From contig NC_067312.1 of NCBI RefSeq assembly GCF_020740795.1, positions 55,199,905 through 55,263,904 on the forward strand: a stretch of DNA of 64,000 bases. Reading direction: 5' to 3'. The position numbers were made by a program, and so were the translations under genes. Each line of letters begins with the position of its first letter. The first letter of the stretch is position 1. This stretch comes from Apus apus. Lineage: Eukaryota; Chordata; Aves; Apodiformes; Apodidae. Shown here in pieces: positions 48,264 through 62,500 of this stretch. The notes beneath the pieces are model-generated. The model was not told the origin of the DNA, did no database searches, and worked only from the letters and a program-made list of their open reading frames with translations.

Positions 48264-48851
48264 TGTCATGGTTTAACCCCAGCTAGTAACTAAGCCCCAC
48301 ACAGCTTGCTCAGTCACACCCCTGGTAGGATGAAGAAGAGAGTCAGAAGTGTTAAAAGCTGAGAAAAGTAATGAGTTGAAACAAAGGCAGTTTAATAGGT
48401 AAACCAAAAACCATGTGTACAAGCAAAGTGAAAAGGAGTTCATCCACTCCCTCTCATCATCAGGCAGGTGTTCAGCCATCTCCAGGAAATCAAGGGTCCG
48501 TCATATATAATAATTACTTGGGAAGACAAACACCATCACCCTGAATGGCCTCCCTTTTTTCTTCCCACAGCTTTATATGCAGAGCATGACATCCTATAGT
48601 CTGGAATATCCCTTTGGTCAGTTGGGGTCAGCTGTCCCAGCTGTGTCCCTTCCCAGCTTCTTGTGCACCTACAGCCTGCTTGCAGGTAGGGTGTGGTGAG
48701 AAGCAGAAATGGCCTTGACACTGTGTAAGCACTGCTCAGCAGTGACTAAAACATCCCTGTATGAGTAAGGCTGTTTCCAGCACAAATCCAAAACATAGCC
48801 CCATACCAGCTCCTATGGAGAAAATTAACTATTCCAGCCAAAACCAGTGCA
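48264..48851 (-). mobile_element. Solo LTR of an avian endogenous retrovirus, minus orientation
   Basis: A 588-bp unit starts TGTCATGGTTTAACCCCAGC and ends CCAAAACCAGTGCA, so it has TG...CA termini. On the minus strand its sequence matches a retroviral LTR family widespread in neoavian birds, as I remember it; a TATA-like ATATAAAGCT lies at about 48570-48579 on that strand. No internal retroviral genes flank it, and no clear target-site duplication remains, so it is most likely an old solo LTR left by recombination. Confidence 0.85.
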
Positions 48852-51800
48852 CGTGCTGTCTTCTTCAGCTTTTTGTTAGATGCCTACATAAATGATGACA
48901 AATGATGGCCTCCTCCCCACACCACCCCCTGGCCCAGCTGGGGCAGCAACTGGGGACTGCTTCTGCAAAGGAAAAGGGGCATGAGGAGCTGATGCTGCAT
49001 TGCCCTGGTGCTTGGGGTGCATGTCAGGGCCTGACAGCTCTTGGGCTTCAGAAGGTGGCTGATGCCTAGAGGAGATGCTGAGGGCTTAGTTTTGGATCAT
49101 GGTCTGCTCAGCCAGAGCTTAAATTGATCTTTACCATGTTCCAGATGGGGGATCAGACACTGGAACCAGTTTTTCCCCCTGTGCCAACAGTGTGGGGTAT
49201 TAAGTTGCCATTTTCAGGATAACCTCCTGCCTCTGTGCAATAGTCATGAGAATCCAGTGGAGACAAATCTCCCCTCATCCTCCTCCTCAGCTTTCCCATT
49301 CTCTTGTCTTGGTTTTCTTCATCTCCCTGTCCTCTTCTCCTTTGTCCTTAGCATCTACATGACACAGATCGATGCTGCTTTAACCAGGATATCATTAACT
49401 TACAGCACCACAGAAGGCTGATACTTGCTTAAGAACACGCCACTTTCTATTTTCAGCCTCTCTGAGCTACTGGTGCCTCAGACCGAGCTGAGGAGGTCTG
49501 ACATGCTGCTGTACACTGATCTCTGCTGCTGTGTTCCAGCTCAAGCCTTATCCTGCTGGTGCTCCAGAAGTGGCTTGGAATTCTGGGTTGCATCTGTTCA
49601 GACTGGTTCCCTGTTACAAGTTTGTAACAATTCTGTGCCTAAAAACAGTGGGAGGAAACTTGCATTTTCAGGTATGCATGTACAAATGGAGGATGCTGGG
49701 AAATTTAAAAAGTATGGGGTTTTGTTCTGTTTCTATATTTCAAAATCCATTCTTCCCCCACCCTCATGTATTTTTTTATCTTTCTGCTTTCACATGTGCT
49801 GCAGGAAGTGAGATCACTTGCCTTACGACACTGAATTTGATATGGTGCAACTTGTGTTTCCCCTCCCACCGCACTGTAAGTTTGTCTTGTTTTGGCTTTT
49901 TTAAGCAGGAGTCTGGTAATAGTTCATATCATAAGGAAAAAAAAAGGACTCTCCATTTTTGCTTCCCTCAATCTAGGCTGTCTTTTCCTTATTTAGTAGC
50001 TGGATAAGAAAATATTTACCTTATAAGCATTAATTTAATGTGGCTGCTCTTCTGCTCAGTAATAATAGTAATATCTTCATTGTAGTACTTCGGTATATAA
50101 ACCTGGGGGGTGGGTGTGTAGTTTGTTTTACCTTGCAGGCTGATTGCAAACCTTCTAAGCATTTACTAGCCCTTGTGCAGGCAGCCAGTTTAATTGTGCC
50201 CATTGTAAGCACTGAAGGTCCAGCACTTCCACTGGGAAGCATGTGGGGCTTTGAAGCTCTTTGCAAACTGCATTGTTGGGAATGTCAAAATAAGTTATTT
50301 TGCCTGATAGTTTAAAAAAAGTGTGGGATCCAGCTGGACGCCTAACTTTCCAGACTACAGGAATTGTAAAATTAAAATTTTAACTGAAATAAAATTCAAA
50401 CTTTGTAACCTTCCCAAGCACCACCTTGAAAGACTGCCTTAGCTTCTCAACTGTCTGAAACTCAAAGTATGGGGATTGTACTGGTGTGACCGAAAAACAT
50501 GGATTTTGCAGCAGTTTTTCACTTGCATGTTCAAGCTCTGAAGCAGAGAAACATAAGGCATAGAACCAGATTTGGGCGTTTAATAGGACTGCTTACATAA
50601 CTTAAACGTATATACTCTACACTGTTCATGCCTTGCAGCATCAGCCTGACTGTCAGAGCTCACCACGGTTGCAGAGCACGGTGGCTCCCAAAACCAGGCT
50701 GCTCCAGATTGGCTGTTCGTCTAGAATGTAATTCCTTAAAAAAAACACACAAACAAACAAACCTAAAACTAGCAACAACAAAAAAACCCTGAAAAAACCC
50801 AAAGAAACAAAAAAGCAAAAAAGAACTAATTGGGCAGGTGGCAGATCTCTGCTGCTTGCCTGGAAATACTCTGTACTGATAGAGAGCTGTGGTTGTTATT
50901 TCTGCCATGGTCTAATTGTGCAGAAATAGGTAAGAAAAGGGCTTTTTTTGTTCTTTCTTCAGCTGCAATATAACAAGGTGACATACAACAAAATCTGCAC
51001 TTCCACTGTGGATGAGGAGATGGGGTGAGCCCCAAAAGCCTTGCTGTGCACAGGGCTCAGCTGCCATGGCAGCAAGCAACGATGCAAGTGATGGCACACA
51101 TTTGTTTTTCTCTCCCTTTATGTGTCTGTCAGACCTGGTGTATCGTCTATGTAAGGAAATGCTCTTATAGCAGGGTCTCACTCCATCCCTGTTCACAGGT
51201 GTCATTTCACAGCTGTTGGTTGTGGGGTTTTTTGCCATAAGATAATCAAGACAGAAGCACAGATAATTTTATGGCTTTGCCTGGCTAAGTCTTCTGATAA
51301 AATCCTTGTGCCTTTTTTATTACTGTACACGTTTCCCACTAAATTCTTCAGTGTGGAGTTCTGCTCTTACCTCAGGATCTTACTCAAGCGCTGCAGTCAT
51401 AGGGATGGAGTGTTTTTTTTCTGATTGCACCCTCTGGGGAAAGCATGGGTGTCTCAGCAGTGTTCATGCTTGCTGTACAGCTCCTACGGCAAGGCACTGT
51501 GTTTCTGCAGTTAGGGCTGTGCCTTCTGAACATGTTGCATTCAAGCACCTGATGCTGCCCAAGGTCACACAAAGTGATGCCTTGCAAATTTTGAAGTGCC
51601 CTCCTAAAGGCCACTGCAAGGAGCCTTGCAAGTACTGTCCTGCCAGCATCCCTCTTTGAGGAGGCTGGAGTCATTGCCACGTTTACTCCACTCCTTTTGA
51701 GGCATCAGGCACAGTCATTGTGTGGGTGGGCTGGCAGCTGAGGTGTTGTGAGCTAGAAGGACAACCTGCATTAAATTCTTGGAAGGTGAAAAGTTACATG

Positions 51801-53244
51801 TGCTTGTTTTTACCTCTTTGTGGAAGTCTGTCCCTGCTGTCCTTGCCTGCCTTTGAAAGTATGTGATTTAATGCCTTCCCTGTATCTGGATAGTTGCTCT
51901 TGCTTTTCCCTCCTTGCTTTCCAGCATTTGTAATATGGCTGCTGTTCCAAATACAGTTATTGCCTGCTTCCTACAACCCTTGCTATCATCCAATTCAAAA
52001 CTGCCTTTGGCCTTGAGCAGAGCGCACAACCAAAAGCAAAGCACATCACAGCCACAGAGCAATACTGCCTTGTGGAGGAGCTTTCAAATAACAACATTGG
52101 TTTCACACTTTGCTGAACAGCTTCTGTTTCAAACCCTTTTGACCCAGTTTTTCCGAGGCTTGAGAACTCATTGCCTGCTTTACTTGGTGTCTGCTGTATG
52201 GATGGCTCTGTTCAGTGATTTCTGCTTGACCTTTCCAGTTTCTCTTGCTTCTTTGTGGTCAGCCAACTGAAGGGCAGGTGTTGAGTATGTTTAAGACAGC
52301 AGGTTGCTAACGCAGGCACTATTCAGCCGCTAGATGTGCATACCTGCAGAGCAGTGAGAAATTACAGGAGGCTGTACAGCTAGCTGGTAGAAGGCAGCTG
52401 ATGTCAGAACCTGAAGGGCTTTGCATAGGAGAGACTGTGCCAGGGAATATTAAATATTACTCCATTTCTAGAAGGCAAACACTGCAGATACTATCATGCT
52501 GAAAGGTATCTGTCTGTATCATCCCTTTTAGTTGTTACCCAGAGAGCTCCTCAAGGCCAGCATGTAATTTTGAAAACATTCAATCCCTTCTGTAAGTGCC
52601 TGCATGCTGTGCACATCTTGTCTTTTTGATTATGATGTGGGCTGTATATAGGCTTTAGTATGTAAAGGCTGTATATGTGCTTTCATATCCAGAAGACTGA
52701 ATCTGTGTGGTTTTGATTAGAGAATAATAACTTCTAAAGTTAAAGATTAATTCTATTTTTAAATCCATTTAATTTTATCCTTTTTCCCCAGAATATGATT
52801 ATTTTTAAAGGAATAAATAGCTCACTAGACTATAGGGATGGACCAGCTTAAAGAAGCAGTTATAAAAGTTAAACATTTACTTCCCAAGTTGCTGACTCAA
52901 TTCCTATTCACATGTTAGTGAGCAATGTTGCCATCTGACAGCTGCCTGCAGCTCATATCAAAATGAGGTGGTGGTTGAAGCCCAGTCCTCAAGGCTGACT
53001 GGAAACTGAAGGGAAGCAAAATAAATAACTAATTTCTCCTGCAGGTTGGGACCCTGCGGGGACCCTTGACTGAGTGCCACAGACAGCAATGGGAGATACA
53101 AACAAGTCATGCTTGGCCTGGAAAGCCTTGTCACCTCAGTGAGGAAAGTCACCCCAGTCTCCATGGATCAGGATGTGATTCATCTTCCAGGGTGCTTCTC
53201 AGCAGGGATGACCCAACTAGACAAATCATTCAACCTTATCTTAG
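48852..53244. other. Intergenic DNA without a recognised gene
   Basis: It contains an A-rich low-complexity stretch at about 50736-50826. Open frames such as 49531-50007 (+) lack any recognisable domain. Confidence 0.6.
50736..50826. repeat. A-rich low-complexity / (CAAA)n stretch
   Basis: Runs of A interrupted by C, with short (CAAA) units near 50751-50763. Confidence 0.85.
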
Positions 53245-53541
53245 CATCATAGAATGGTTTGAGTTGGAAGGGACCTTCAAGATCATCTAGTTCCAACCAC
53301 CCTGCATGGGCAGGGACACCTCCCACTAGACCACGTTGCTCCAAACCCTGTCCTACCTGCCCTTGAACACTTCCAGGGATGGGGCCTACACAGCTTCTCT
53401 GGGAAGCCTGTCCCAGTGTCTCAGCACAGCCATTGTGAAAAATTTCTTCCTAATGTCTTGCCTAAATTTCCCCTCTTCCCATTTAAAGCTATTATGCCTT
53501 GTCCTAGTGGTACATGCCCTTATAGATGTCCTTATAAAAAG
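53245..53541 (-). mobile_element. CR1 LINE 3' fragment, antisense
   Basis: ATCATAGAATGGTTTGAGTT, GGAAGGGACCTTCAAGATCA and GGGCAGGGACACCTCCCACT mark a CR1 terminus in antisense. About 300 bp, the same 3' subfamily type as the copy at 11448. Confidence 0.93.
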
Positions 53542-56500
53542 TTGTAATCTTAAAATATGGTGCGTGCTTGTGCTTTCTGTTAGCTGAGATGTGTACCTGG
53601 TGGCTCAGTTTCTTTGAAAAGACTTATGTTTAAAGAAGCCTGTAATTTCTGCAAAAACATGTAGTTACTGTATCATTCCTGAAACTCCTTGTGTCCTACA
53701 GGTGTAACACATTTCAAGGTTTTGCAGGCATAAGGAAACAACATTTGACCTCTTAGATGAATCAGCTTCTATGTTTTCAGAGGCACTACAAGTTTTTTAG
53801 ATCAATACAGTGCTAACTTGGTACCATTATAAGCCCACATGGTACCTTCAGAGCTTCTCTGAAATCAGATTATTGCTGATTTCATACTTTGATTTCTAGT
53901 TAATAAAAAGCTGCATATGCCCTCTAGGAGATAAGATGGAATGGAAAGACTGGAATGGGCAACACAGGGAAGATAGTCAGCAATGCCTGAATTCCAGGAA
54001 ACAGAAACTGCCCTGGGAAAATGTCTTTTCAATCACTTAGTAGGTAGAGGTGCCCACTGATAACCCCAAGGCCAAGATGAGACATTAGATTATGCCTCTC
54101 AGGTATATGGGATGGCACAACCTGGCTGATTCAATGAGTTGTTTCAATAGGTGTTGTACGTGATGTGAATTAATCTCTTCACTGCATGCCTGGATCTCAC
54201 TGTTAGAAATACGTTGCCTGTTTTGGCAGATGGTGCAGCCTGAAAGATGAGCTTAACAAGCAAAAAACCATATTTTTTTTAGGCAAAAACACGGTTCTCA
54301 TCTATTCATTCTTTCTCTAATTTATTAGGATATTAGGGGGTGCTGCCTACTCTTCACAGACATACAAAATCAAAGTTTGTTACAGTGTTGGTATTCTCTT
54401 GGTGAAGAACAAGGCAGAAAAACCTACCTCGTGGAGTTTGCCCATCTCCTGTGTCCTCACAAGTTTTATTTAGAGCTACACAATTCACATGCCAGCTGTC
54501 CCTTGTGAATGGTTAGTGGCAAATGCATGTCAGCCCACACAAGCGCTCCTGACATTTTCTTTTTATGCTGGCTCTGTCCTCAAACAAGGCACCTCTCATG
54601 TCCACAGGAGGATTTGGGAGTGGAGGGAGCCACAATCAGTGTTGGGAAGGTGAGGTGTGGGATGAGACCACAAAGCAAAGGACATGCCTTTTTGTTCAGC
54701 TTACAGTCTGCTTACTATAGCATGGGCAGACCCTGTTGAAAGAGTAGAAAAAACAAAGAGATTGATTTTTGCACTGTCAGTTCAGACTCTCTTCAGGAAA
54801 CGATATATTTTATAAAATACAGTTGCATACATACTTAACCATATCTCGCTTGGTTAGTGCTAAAATATACCTTCTTGATTCTTTGTTACCTTTTTTCTAA
54901 CTGTAAACTAACTGATGAGTTTGTCTTTGAACAACTAAGCTATCTGATGATTCTGCAGCATTAGTCAGCTCTGTGGCCAGTTGCCATTTTTCAAGGTCAA
55001 CAGGAGGAGATGAAGGACATTGACTGATGCATAACTCTTAGGATCAGGCACCAGAAGCAAGTCAAGAAGGTAAATCAGAAGGCTAAGTTGCTGATTGTAC
55101 TTCATATATTAAAAATTCTCCTCAAAAAATAAAAAGGCATTAGACATCAACAGGAAAAGTGTTGGTACTCTCACACGATACACAAGTTAAATTTTATGTT
55201 GGTCTCTGCCTCTTCACATACTCTGTTTCATAAAGGCCATTGTTTAAGGTTAATTAGAATAGTTTCACACATCTTGAAAGCCATGGATAAATGAAGAGGA
55301 TCATGCAGATGAGATGCTCTGGAGAACCTCCCTTTCTATTTCTGGCTTGGAGGTTGCCCCATCCAGGTGACATCTCTCTGCCTTGTGTTACTTGTGAAAA
55401 ATTCATTAAATCCATGATCTTTGCCTGTCACAATACAATCCTCTTGCCTTGCAGCTTCTGCATGAGCAATGTTGGGCAGTTTCAGAGAGAAAAAGTATAG
55501 GTGATGGCCCAAACTCAGACAGTGGTTAACAGATAATTTGTAAAACTACTTAAACTGAAATCACTGATATACGTTGGAGTTGACATTGCTCTGGTGTAGG
55601 CAGATCCCCTTGTAACTTCTGCCTTTGTATGTCTGTATTCTCATGCAGGCTTAAATGCAGTGAAGATTTATGTCTGGTTCACATTTTTAAGGCACTCCCA
55701 AGAAATTATAGAGGAAAGCATTAATTCTTTGAGCCGCATGCCATAAGCCAGCCAAGGCTGTCACATGGGTGAAAACCAGGAAACTAGACCATCCAGAAAA
55801 AAATGGGTGGCCTGAGTTGTGGAGGTAAACCTAACTGGCTAATTTAAGCTAGATACCTACGTTTTTGGTGGCTTGTGTTATGAGACAGGAGGCTGGTCTT
55901 GACACTCATTTGTTGGTTTCATACCAGAGTATTTAACTTATCCATGCAGGGGTGAGAGGAAAAGGAGGTCTTTGAAGACCTAAAGATTTGTAAACATGGA
56001 ATGTAATATAGATGCTATATTGTAGCTTTTAATCACCATTTTAGTTCTCTGTATTGCTTGGATGCTTCATTTAAGACTTTTAATAGCAGTAAAAGACAGT
56101 ATTGCTGTTCTTAAGTGTGAGGCTAAATATGATGACTCTAGAGTAAGAGTTTGTGGCCTCTTTCTTACTGGCATTTGAAAGCTTTTATTATACTATTTTC
56201 AAAGGAACATAGTGTGGATTCAGCAAAAGCCTGACTTCAATTTTAGTTTTTAAATTTGAATTTGTGGCAAGATGTGCTTAAACTTATTATAATTGAAGCA
56301 AAGTAAGGAACTTTTTTCTCCTAAATCTTTTCAAGGTGTGATGTTGTATATGCTGAGCTAGTCATGTCAGGAAAGAGAGTCAAACTTTATCTGGTTGAGG
56401 TGGCCTCATTTTCCAAGTGGCAGGTGGTTTCAAAAGTCTCTACTGGTGCACTTTGTCCCCTAGCAGAGACAGGGAATTTTAATTGCTAATTTAATTCTGA

Positions 56501-59500
56501 CACTTCTCTACATTCATATGCATACCATCAGTCTTAATATTTCTTTGTCTGGGCCATTCACACAACGTTAGCAGGGAAAGACATGTTTCTTCAAGTGAAA
56601 AATGTGATTGTGAAAATGTAAATTACCAGCAGGCTGCAGGCATAGCTTGCTCTCTTCTAAAACTAATTGTAATTCACTTTTGTTTAGAGCTTGACATCAG
56701 TTTAATTCAGCACTGAAGTTTTAAACAAGTTCTTAAAGTGTCACTTACAGTTTGATTATCTGACTTAAAAAAGCAATATAGGTGAGTGATGTTTAACCCA
56801 AAAGAAGCAATAAAATAACATACGCTTATAACCAATAATAGAGAAATTCTACTAAACTGTTTCTAAAGTTCCTTCCCAAACTAGAAGTATGCATTTGCTG
56901 AATAAGTACTGGGAACTCTTTTCCCAGAAGGAGCCAGTTAGTATTTCTTATCAACAGTAATGTGGCTGAGAGAAGTATTTTGGCCAATAACAGACTGCAG
57001 TATGAGCAAAGTAGTTATGAGATGTAGTTAAGTATCTTCCTGTGGGATACAGTCTTCCTAATCTGAAATTATCTAAAGAAAAATTGACTGAGCAATCAAT
57101 GTATTTTACTGACAAGCTGTGCGTGAATCTTGCACAGAAAACACAACCAAGAGTTTATATCAAGTTCTACTGAGATCTGTGTTTAGAAATGTGTTTTTCT
57201 GGGCATTTACTATCTAGAGAAAATTGAAAATTATGTTTATTATCCATTCAAATGAAGAGTTAGGGATCTGAAATACAACCACCTTATAAAACATGTTAAA
57301 TTACATATTTGTACATAGAATTTGTGCTAATATACATAATACATCCTGCTCTATCTGAAAAAACTAATGAAATTGTTTCTGAATTCTCAAATCTGTGCTA
57401 ATGTTTGTTGTAAAAAATTTCTTTTTATCCAGAAACAAAATTCCCTTGGCAGCATTTTTTTTTTTTTTCCCCTGCTGGAAGGAAGAATTAATGGACCATT
57501 CAGAAGGAAACAATCTCTGTGAGGAAAGATGCAAATCCATCATCTATGAGTGGCTGATGTCCTGGCACGCTCACTTGTGCTGGACTGCCTAGGGGGATGG
57601 AAGAATAGCTCTCTGCTGACCTGCTTCACCCTGAGGAAGGCAGTTTGCCATTGCCTGCCCAGTGTTGTCTCCCCTCTTATCCTACCTCTCAGACCAGGAC
57701 TGACCCTCTGTCCATCTTGCTCTCCAGTGTACTACGGGCTCAGAGTGAAAGGCAAGGAATATGTTAGCGGAAAAACTCACTGTGGGCAGAGAGAACACCA
57801 GGAGAGACAAAGGACTGACAGAAATGTCATGTTATTACATGGGTGTAAAACTCCCTAGGATTTACAGACAAGAGAACAAATATTTGCAAGAGAAAAAATT
57901 TGCTCCTTTCTCCATGAAGTGTAGGTGAGCTGTCTGTGGTAAAAGAAATTTGCACAAGTTCTTGAGGAAAAGGAACAATTTGTCAGTGGTTGTGAGAAAA
58001 TGGTTACACTGGTCTTGGGACAGCAGGATGACTTTCCTGCTACAGATTGCTGGTTTAGGAGCAAAATCTACATATGCTGTCATAAGCTGACCCTGCTCTG
58101 CTCCTGTGAGAGCTGGGTGGAATGATCACAAGCACTTGTCCCCTCGACACTTTTAAAGAAAGAGGCAGATGGTTGCATATTTCAAGGCAACAAATTTATT
58201 TCTCTGTTTTTCCAGTTTATTGCAGTGGTAGCCATCAAATACTATTGCCTCAGTTTTTTAAACATCAGACTCCTTGCCTTTCAGTCTGGGGAAGTCCACT
58301 GTGACACTACAGGTTTTTTTCCTGTTAATCTCTACAGTCCTCCACTGCCATCCATTTGTAGCCCACCAATCCCATCAGCTGTTGCAGTTGCAGTAAAGCT
58401 TTAGAAGGCTTTAGTCAAAAGTATATGTTAGCTGTTTATTTTAAAAGGCTCTTTGAAACCCTCTCTGGCCTGGAAAGATGCTCTGGCATGGAACCCTTGG
58501 GAAGACTGCTGTCAGCTGATAGCTCCCAGCTTGCTTGTGAGCACAGCCAACTCTCTCCTCAGCTACTGCTCAGGGAAACAAGTATGATGGGATTTCCCTT
58601 CACTTCTTTTGGCAGCGCTTCTATGTAAGGCTGTAGACGCTATGGGATGTATGCTGTCTTTACACTCCCACAAAAATTTGGCTCTCAGTGTTACAGTTAC
58701 TCAATGCCCCCAACACAAGAGTGCTGATGGACTTCCTTGAAGTCATTACCTGCACTGTGCTTTGGATCAAGGCCCAGTTGAACTACAATTTTTTGAGGAG
58801 GGGTCTATTATGAAACTGACTCCTTTAACACTAGACCAAATCCCCGAGTTCTTTTCTGAGGCAAAACCCTCCTGGTTGCAGTCAATAAAATCTGTAGCCT
58901 GTGGCTGGATGCTGCATGTCTGAAGCAAAACATAATAGTTTAACTGACTACCTTTTGAATAGGTTCTAGTAGGTGCCATCAGCACAGAGATGGAAACAAG
59001 GGCTGAAATGTTAACATTGCTTAGTTTTGTTCTGTCAAGGTAAAATACTCCAAAACTTTTCTCTGTGGGGAGGAGAGCTCAGCATTTCCAAGCAGAGGTT
59101 GTTGAAGTCATGGACCTTCTTCTTTTAGTCGGTGGATGGATAATAATGGACAAAAGCATTCAGCTGCAAGTTTCACACAATGTTGTCCACAAGCCTGTGG
59201 AATACAAACACTATAAAAAAACAGTTTGAAGTGAGTTTGCTGCAAGCAGAGCCCAGCTGTCAGGGCCTTGGGGCCCACTGCTACATGCAGGACTGTGCAC
59301 TGGAGCGCACTGGAGCCCTTCAGGGAGAGAGGAAGTACATGGGCAGATCTTGTTCATACCTGTGGTTTGATCCTGCAAACAAGGTATGGCACATGAATGT
59401 AAGATAACCAAGTAGAAGGTACCTCAAAGTGATACGCAAATATTGATAAATAAATAGCAGCCCTGCCAGGATTTTAGTCTGGAGCTGGAATTTACTCTCC

Positions 59501-62500
59501 TTGGGCAAGTGTCCTTTTCAATTCCTTCCCACTTTCTTCTGCTACAGATTTCTTCTTGCATTAGGCATTTTTACCTGCTGCAAATGGTATTGTCCACCCA
59601 CAGTTACATCTGAAAATGTCAGTAGGGAAGACAGGGCATGATATCCTGTGCTTGACAGCCTCTGTAGAAATGTGGAGCAGCTTATGAAAAATGGTAAGGT
59701 GTGGTCATCAAGCTGCATAGCTAGAAAATTATTTCAGTAATTTCAGTTTAAATCTTTTTTCCTTTTGGGCTCTATTGCTGGCACTGAGTCTTTGGTTCAT
59801 GATACAATACATACCTAGTCTTAATTACAGTTAATCACTTCATTATTTTCATAATTTTGATTCCTTTGCTATTTGAATCTGCACCAGGATAGAGTCAAAG
59901 TATCATTTGGAGTAGAGGACTAGGAAAATAACTAGAAAAAACTATTATGTTGGGTAAAAATATATTGGTGTTTGGACTGTAACCACTAGCATCCCAAAGT
60001 GTGAAGCAAGTAAATGCCGTCCCTGTCTGCTGGCAATGTTGTGCTCTCAGGTGCTGTTTTAATTTCTAAATAATCCTCATCTGAGTGGAAGATAATTCCT
60101 ACTGCTTTTCCTTGGAGTGGCTGTTGTCCTCCCATTCTTCAGTGTGATGTGTGCCGTGGAGGAAGGAACTAAAAGAACTTACTGCACATCTTGCCAGGTT
60201 GAAAAGTGACTTTCAGAGCAATCCTGTCTAGTCACAAAGCTGTATCTAGCTAAGATTATTGTGACATTATTATTAGAAGTCGCTGCAGCAACAACTTGCC
60301 AAATGAACTGTTAAAAGGAAACCAGACTCACTGAGCCGGAGTAAAATTCATTAAAGGCTGCTTGAGGCAATACACAGTCTTTGAAGGTCTTTATCTTTTT
60401 AACCGTCTATGCCAGTATCTGTGGCAGAGCCCTCCACTTCTTTTTATCTCATTTGAATGCAAATAGCCATTTAAAAAACTGCAACTTCCTTTTAGTGACA
60501 AGCGGTGGTGTGTCACTGTTAAATTGGGCAATTTACTGACAGGCAGAAACATGAATTAGGAAGGAAATGCTTTTTTACTATTAAAGAAAAGGATATGTTC
60601 CTGTTTTGGGAACTCTGCCGTTGGGAGTTTTTGGCTGTTGCTTTCCCCCATGAATTCTGAGTACCTCTTTGGTGGTTGTTGGTAACGAGGCTTAAGTTTC
60701 AGAGATGCTAAACCGTTTTTTCTTCAGGTGACAAAAAACAAGGAGGTACAAAACTGATTCCTGTAATCAGAGGACCCACAATTAGAGCCCACCGTGCAAA
60801 ACAGGAGCAGTAGCTTGCCTGTGCCTCAGCGCATGAGCCAACACTGCCGTCTAGCTTCTGCAAAGGTTTTGTGTGGTTTTGCTTCACTGCAGTTGCTCAC
60901 ATTCATGCGCTACAGAGCTTTGTCAAGCCTCTGATGGTGAGTCGAGGTCCTGTAGCACTGACTTCTGCTCAGATACGTGTCCCTTTCCCCAGCAACGTTT
61001 GAAGTGGTCACAGCACTGAAGGAGTGATGGCAGATGGCTGCAGCAAACAGCAGAGGAGGCCCTGAAGTGGCAATCCAGCAAGAAAACTCCTAGCCTGTAT
61101 TTGGAGATAGGGAACTGAGACCTGTCTATCCAAACTCTCACGGGATTTTTGGCAGCACCATTATTGAGACAAATGGGTCCTAGGTCTGTTCAGTGTTCCT
61201 CATCACAAAGCCCTGGTAATGTGCTTGGACACAGTCCTCTGACATGTCACTCTCCTTTGAGCTTAGTGCTGTCTTCTGCTTTCCTGTGTCTCTCTTTTAC
61301 CCTTACCTGTCTGTCTCATACTAAACATCCATCTTTCGTCCTCCTTAACCACAGAATCTGTAGCTTTTGCTTCTTGGTCTGTGGTGACCTGGGAGCTGCT
61401 TGTACGCTGAAGTACTGTCTTTAGTTTTTATGTAAAACATCTGGTCACCATTAGGATTTTGAAAGATTGTTAGGTTTCCGTTTACCGTGAACTTGCATGT
61501 ATTTACCAAAATCTGTATTTATACAGCTTTTAATCTGTATTTATACAGCTTTTAGGTTACAGGTGGCATTGCATAAACAATACAGAAGATAATAAAATCA
61601 CATGGTTATTACTAAGCAGGCAGAGGGCTCTACTGAACTTTTAGTTTGAATTTAAGTAATTCCTCCATTTTCAAACAGCATGTAATGCAGAAATGAAGAA
61701 ATTATTTTGCAACTTCCTTGCTGGTGTAATCTAGGAGAAATTGATTATCATTGGTATGTTAAACTGAGGTAAATACAAATTTAGCCCAGTTGTCTGGCTA
61801 TTGATTTTGTTTCTGACAGTTTCCAATAGCCTTCATTAAATAACTCAGCTACATTAGCTATCGTTACATATTCTTATCAACCTTATAATTAACATGTATC
61901 CGTGGGTACTACCTCATGATAGTGAGGCAAGGTCGTATTTGAAGAATCTTTTTTATCTGTTGAAGCAGCTGTCAGTGTGGCTGCATACCTGGTTGAATTA
62001 ATTAATCATTTCATTAAACAAAACTCCTCTTAGCTAAGCTAATCAAAAGCATGCTGATCACATTTTCCAAACAATGCCCTGAAACCCAAACAAACAAACC
62101 ACTTCAAGACTAATAAACCAGCCTTGCTCTAATAAAAAAAAGCTATGCCTTATTAAAAAGGATTAAAAAGAAAAAGAACAGATCTGAGGGGCATATCATC
62201 AGCCTTATGAATATATTACTTTTGGGCGGATTGCAGTGGCAAAACAGCCATCTCTGGTGATCTCATCTGAATGGTTAATGCTGCCTAAACAGTTATTTGC
62301 TGTACCACGTTGAATGTGACATGAAACACATGCTTTCTGTTCTTCCCTGCATCTTTGTGGTCAAGGAGAGGATGATGGATGTTGAGTGCTAGGTTCAAAT
62401 CCTTCTCACAACATCCCAGAAGCAAGCTGAGGTTTGCATGTGCTTCCTGACTTTCATGAGCAAGCACATAAGCACAACAGAGTTTGAAAGGAAGGGGAGG

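Noticed and set aside
48264-48851. A full-length endogenous retrovirus at the LTR
   Set aside because: No second LTR, no gag, pol or env frame on either side; only one LTR is present.
49531-50007. 158-codon plus-strand frame
   Set aside because: No recognisable family, overlaps another frame, no splice or codon-use support.
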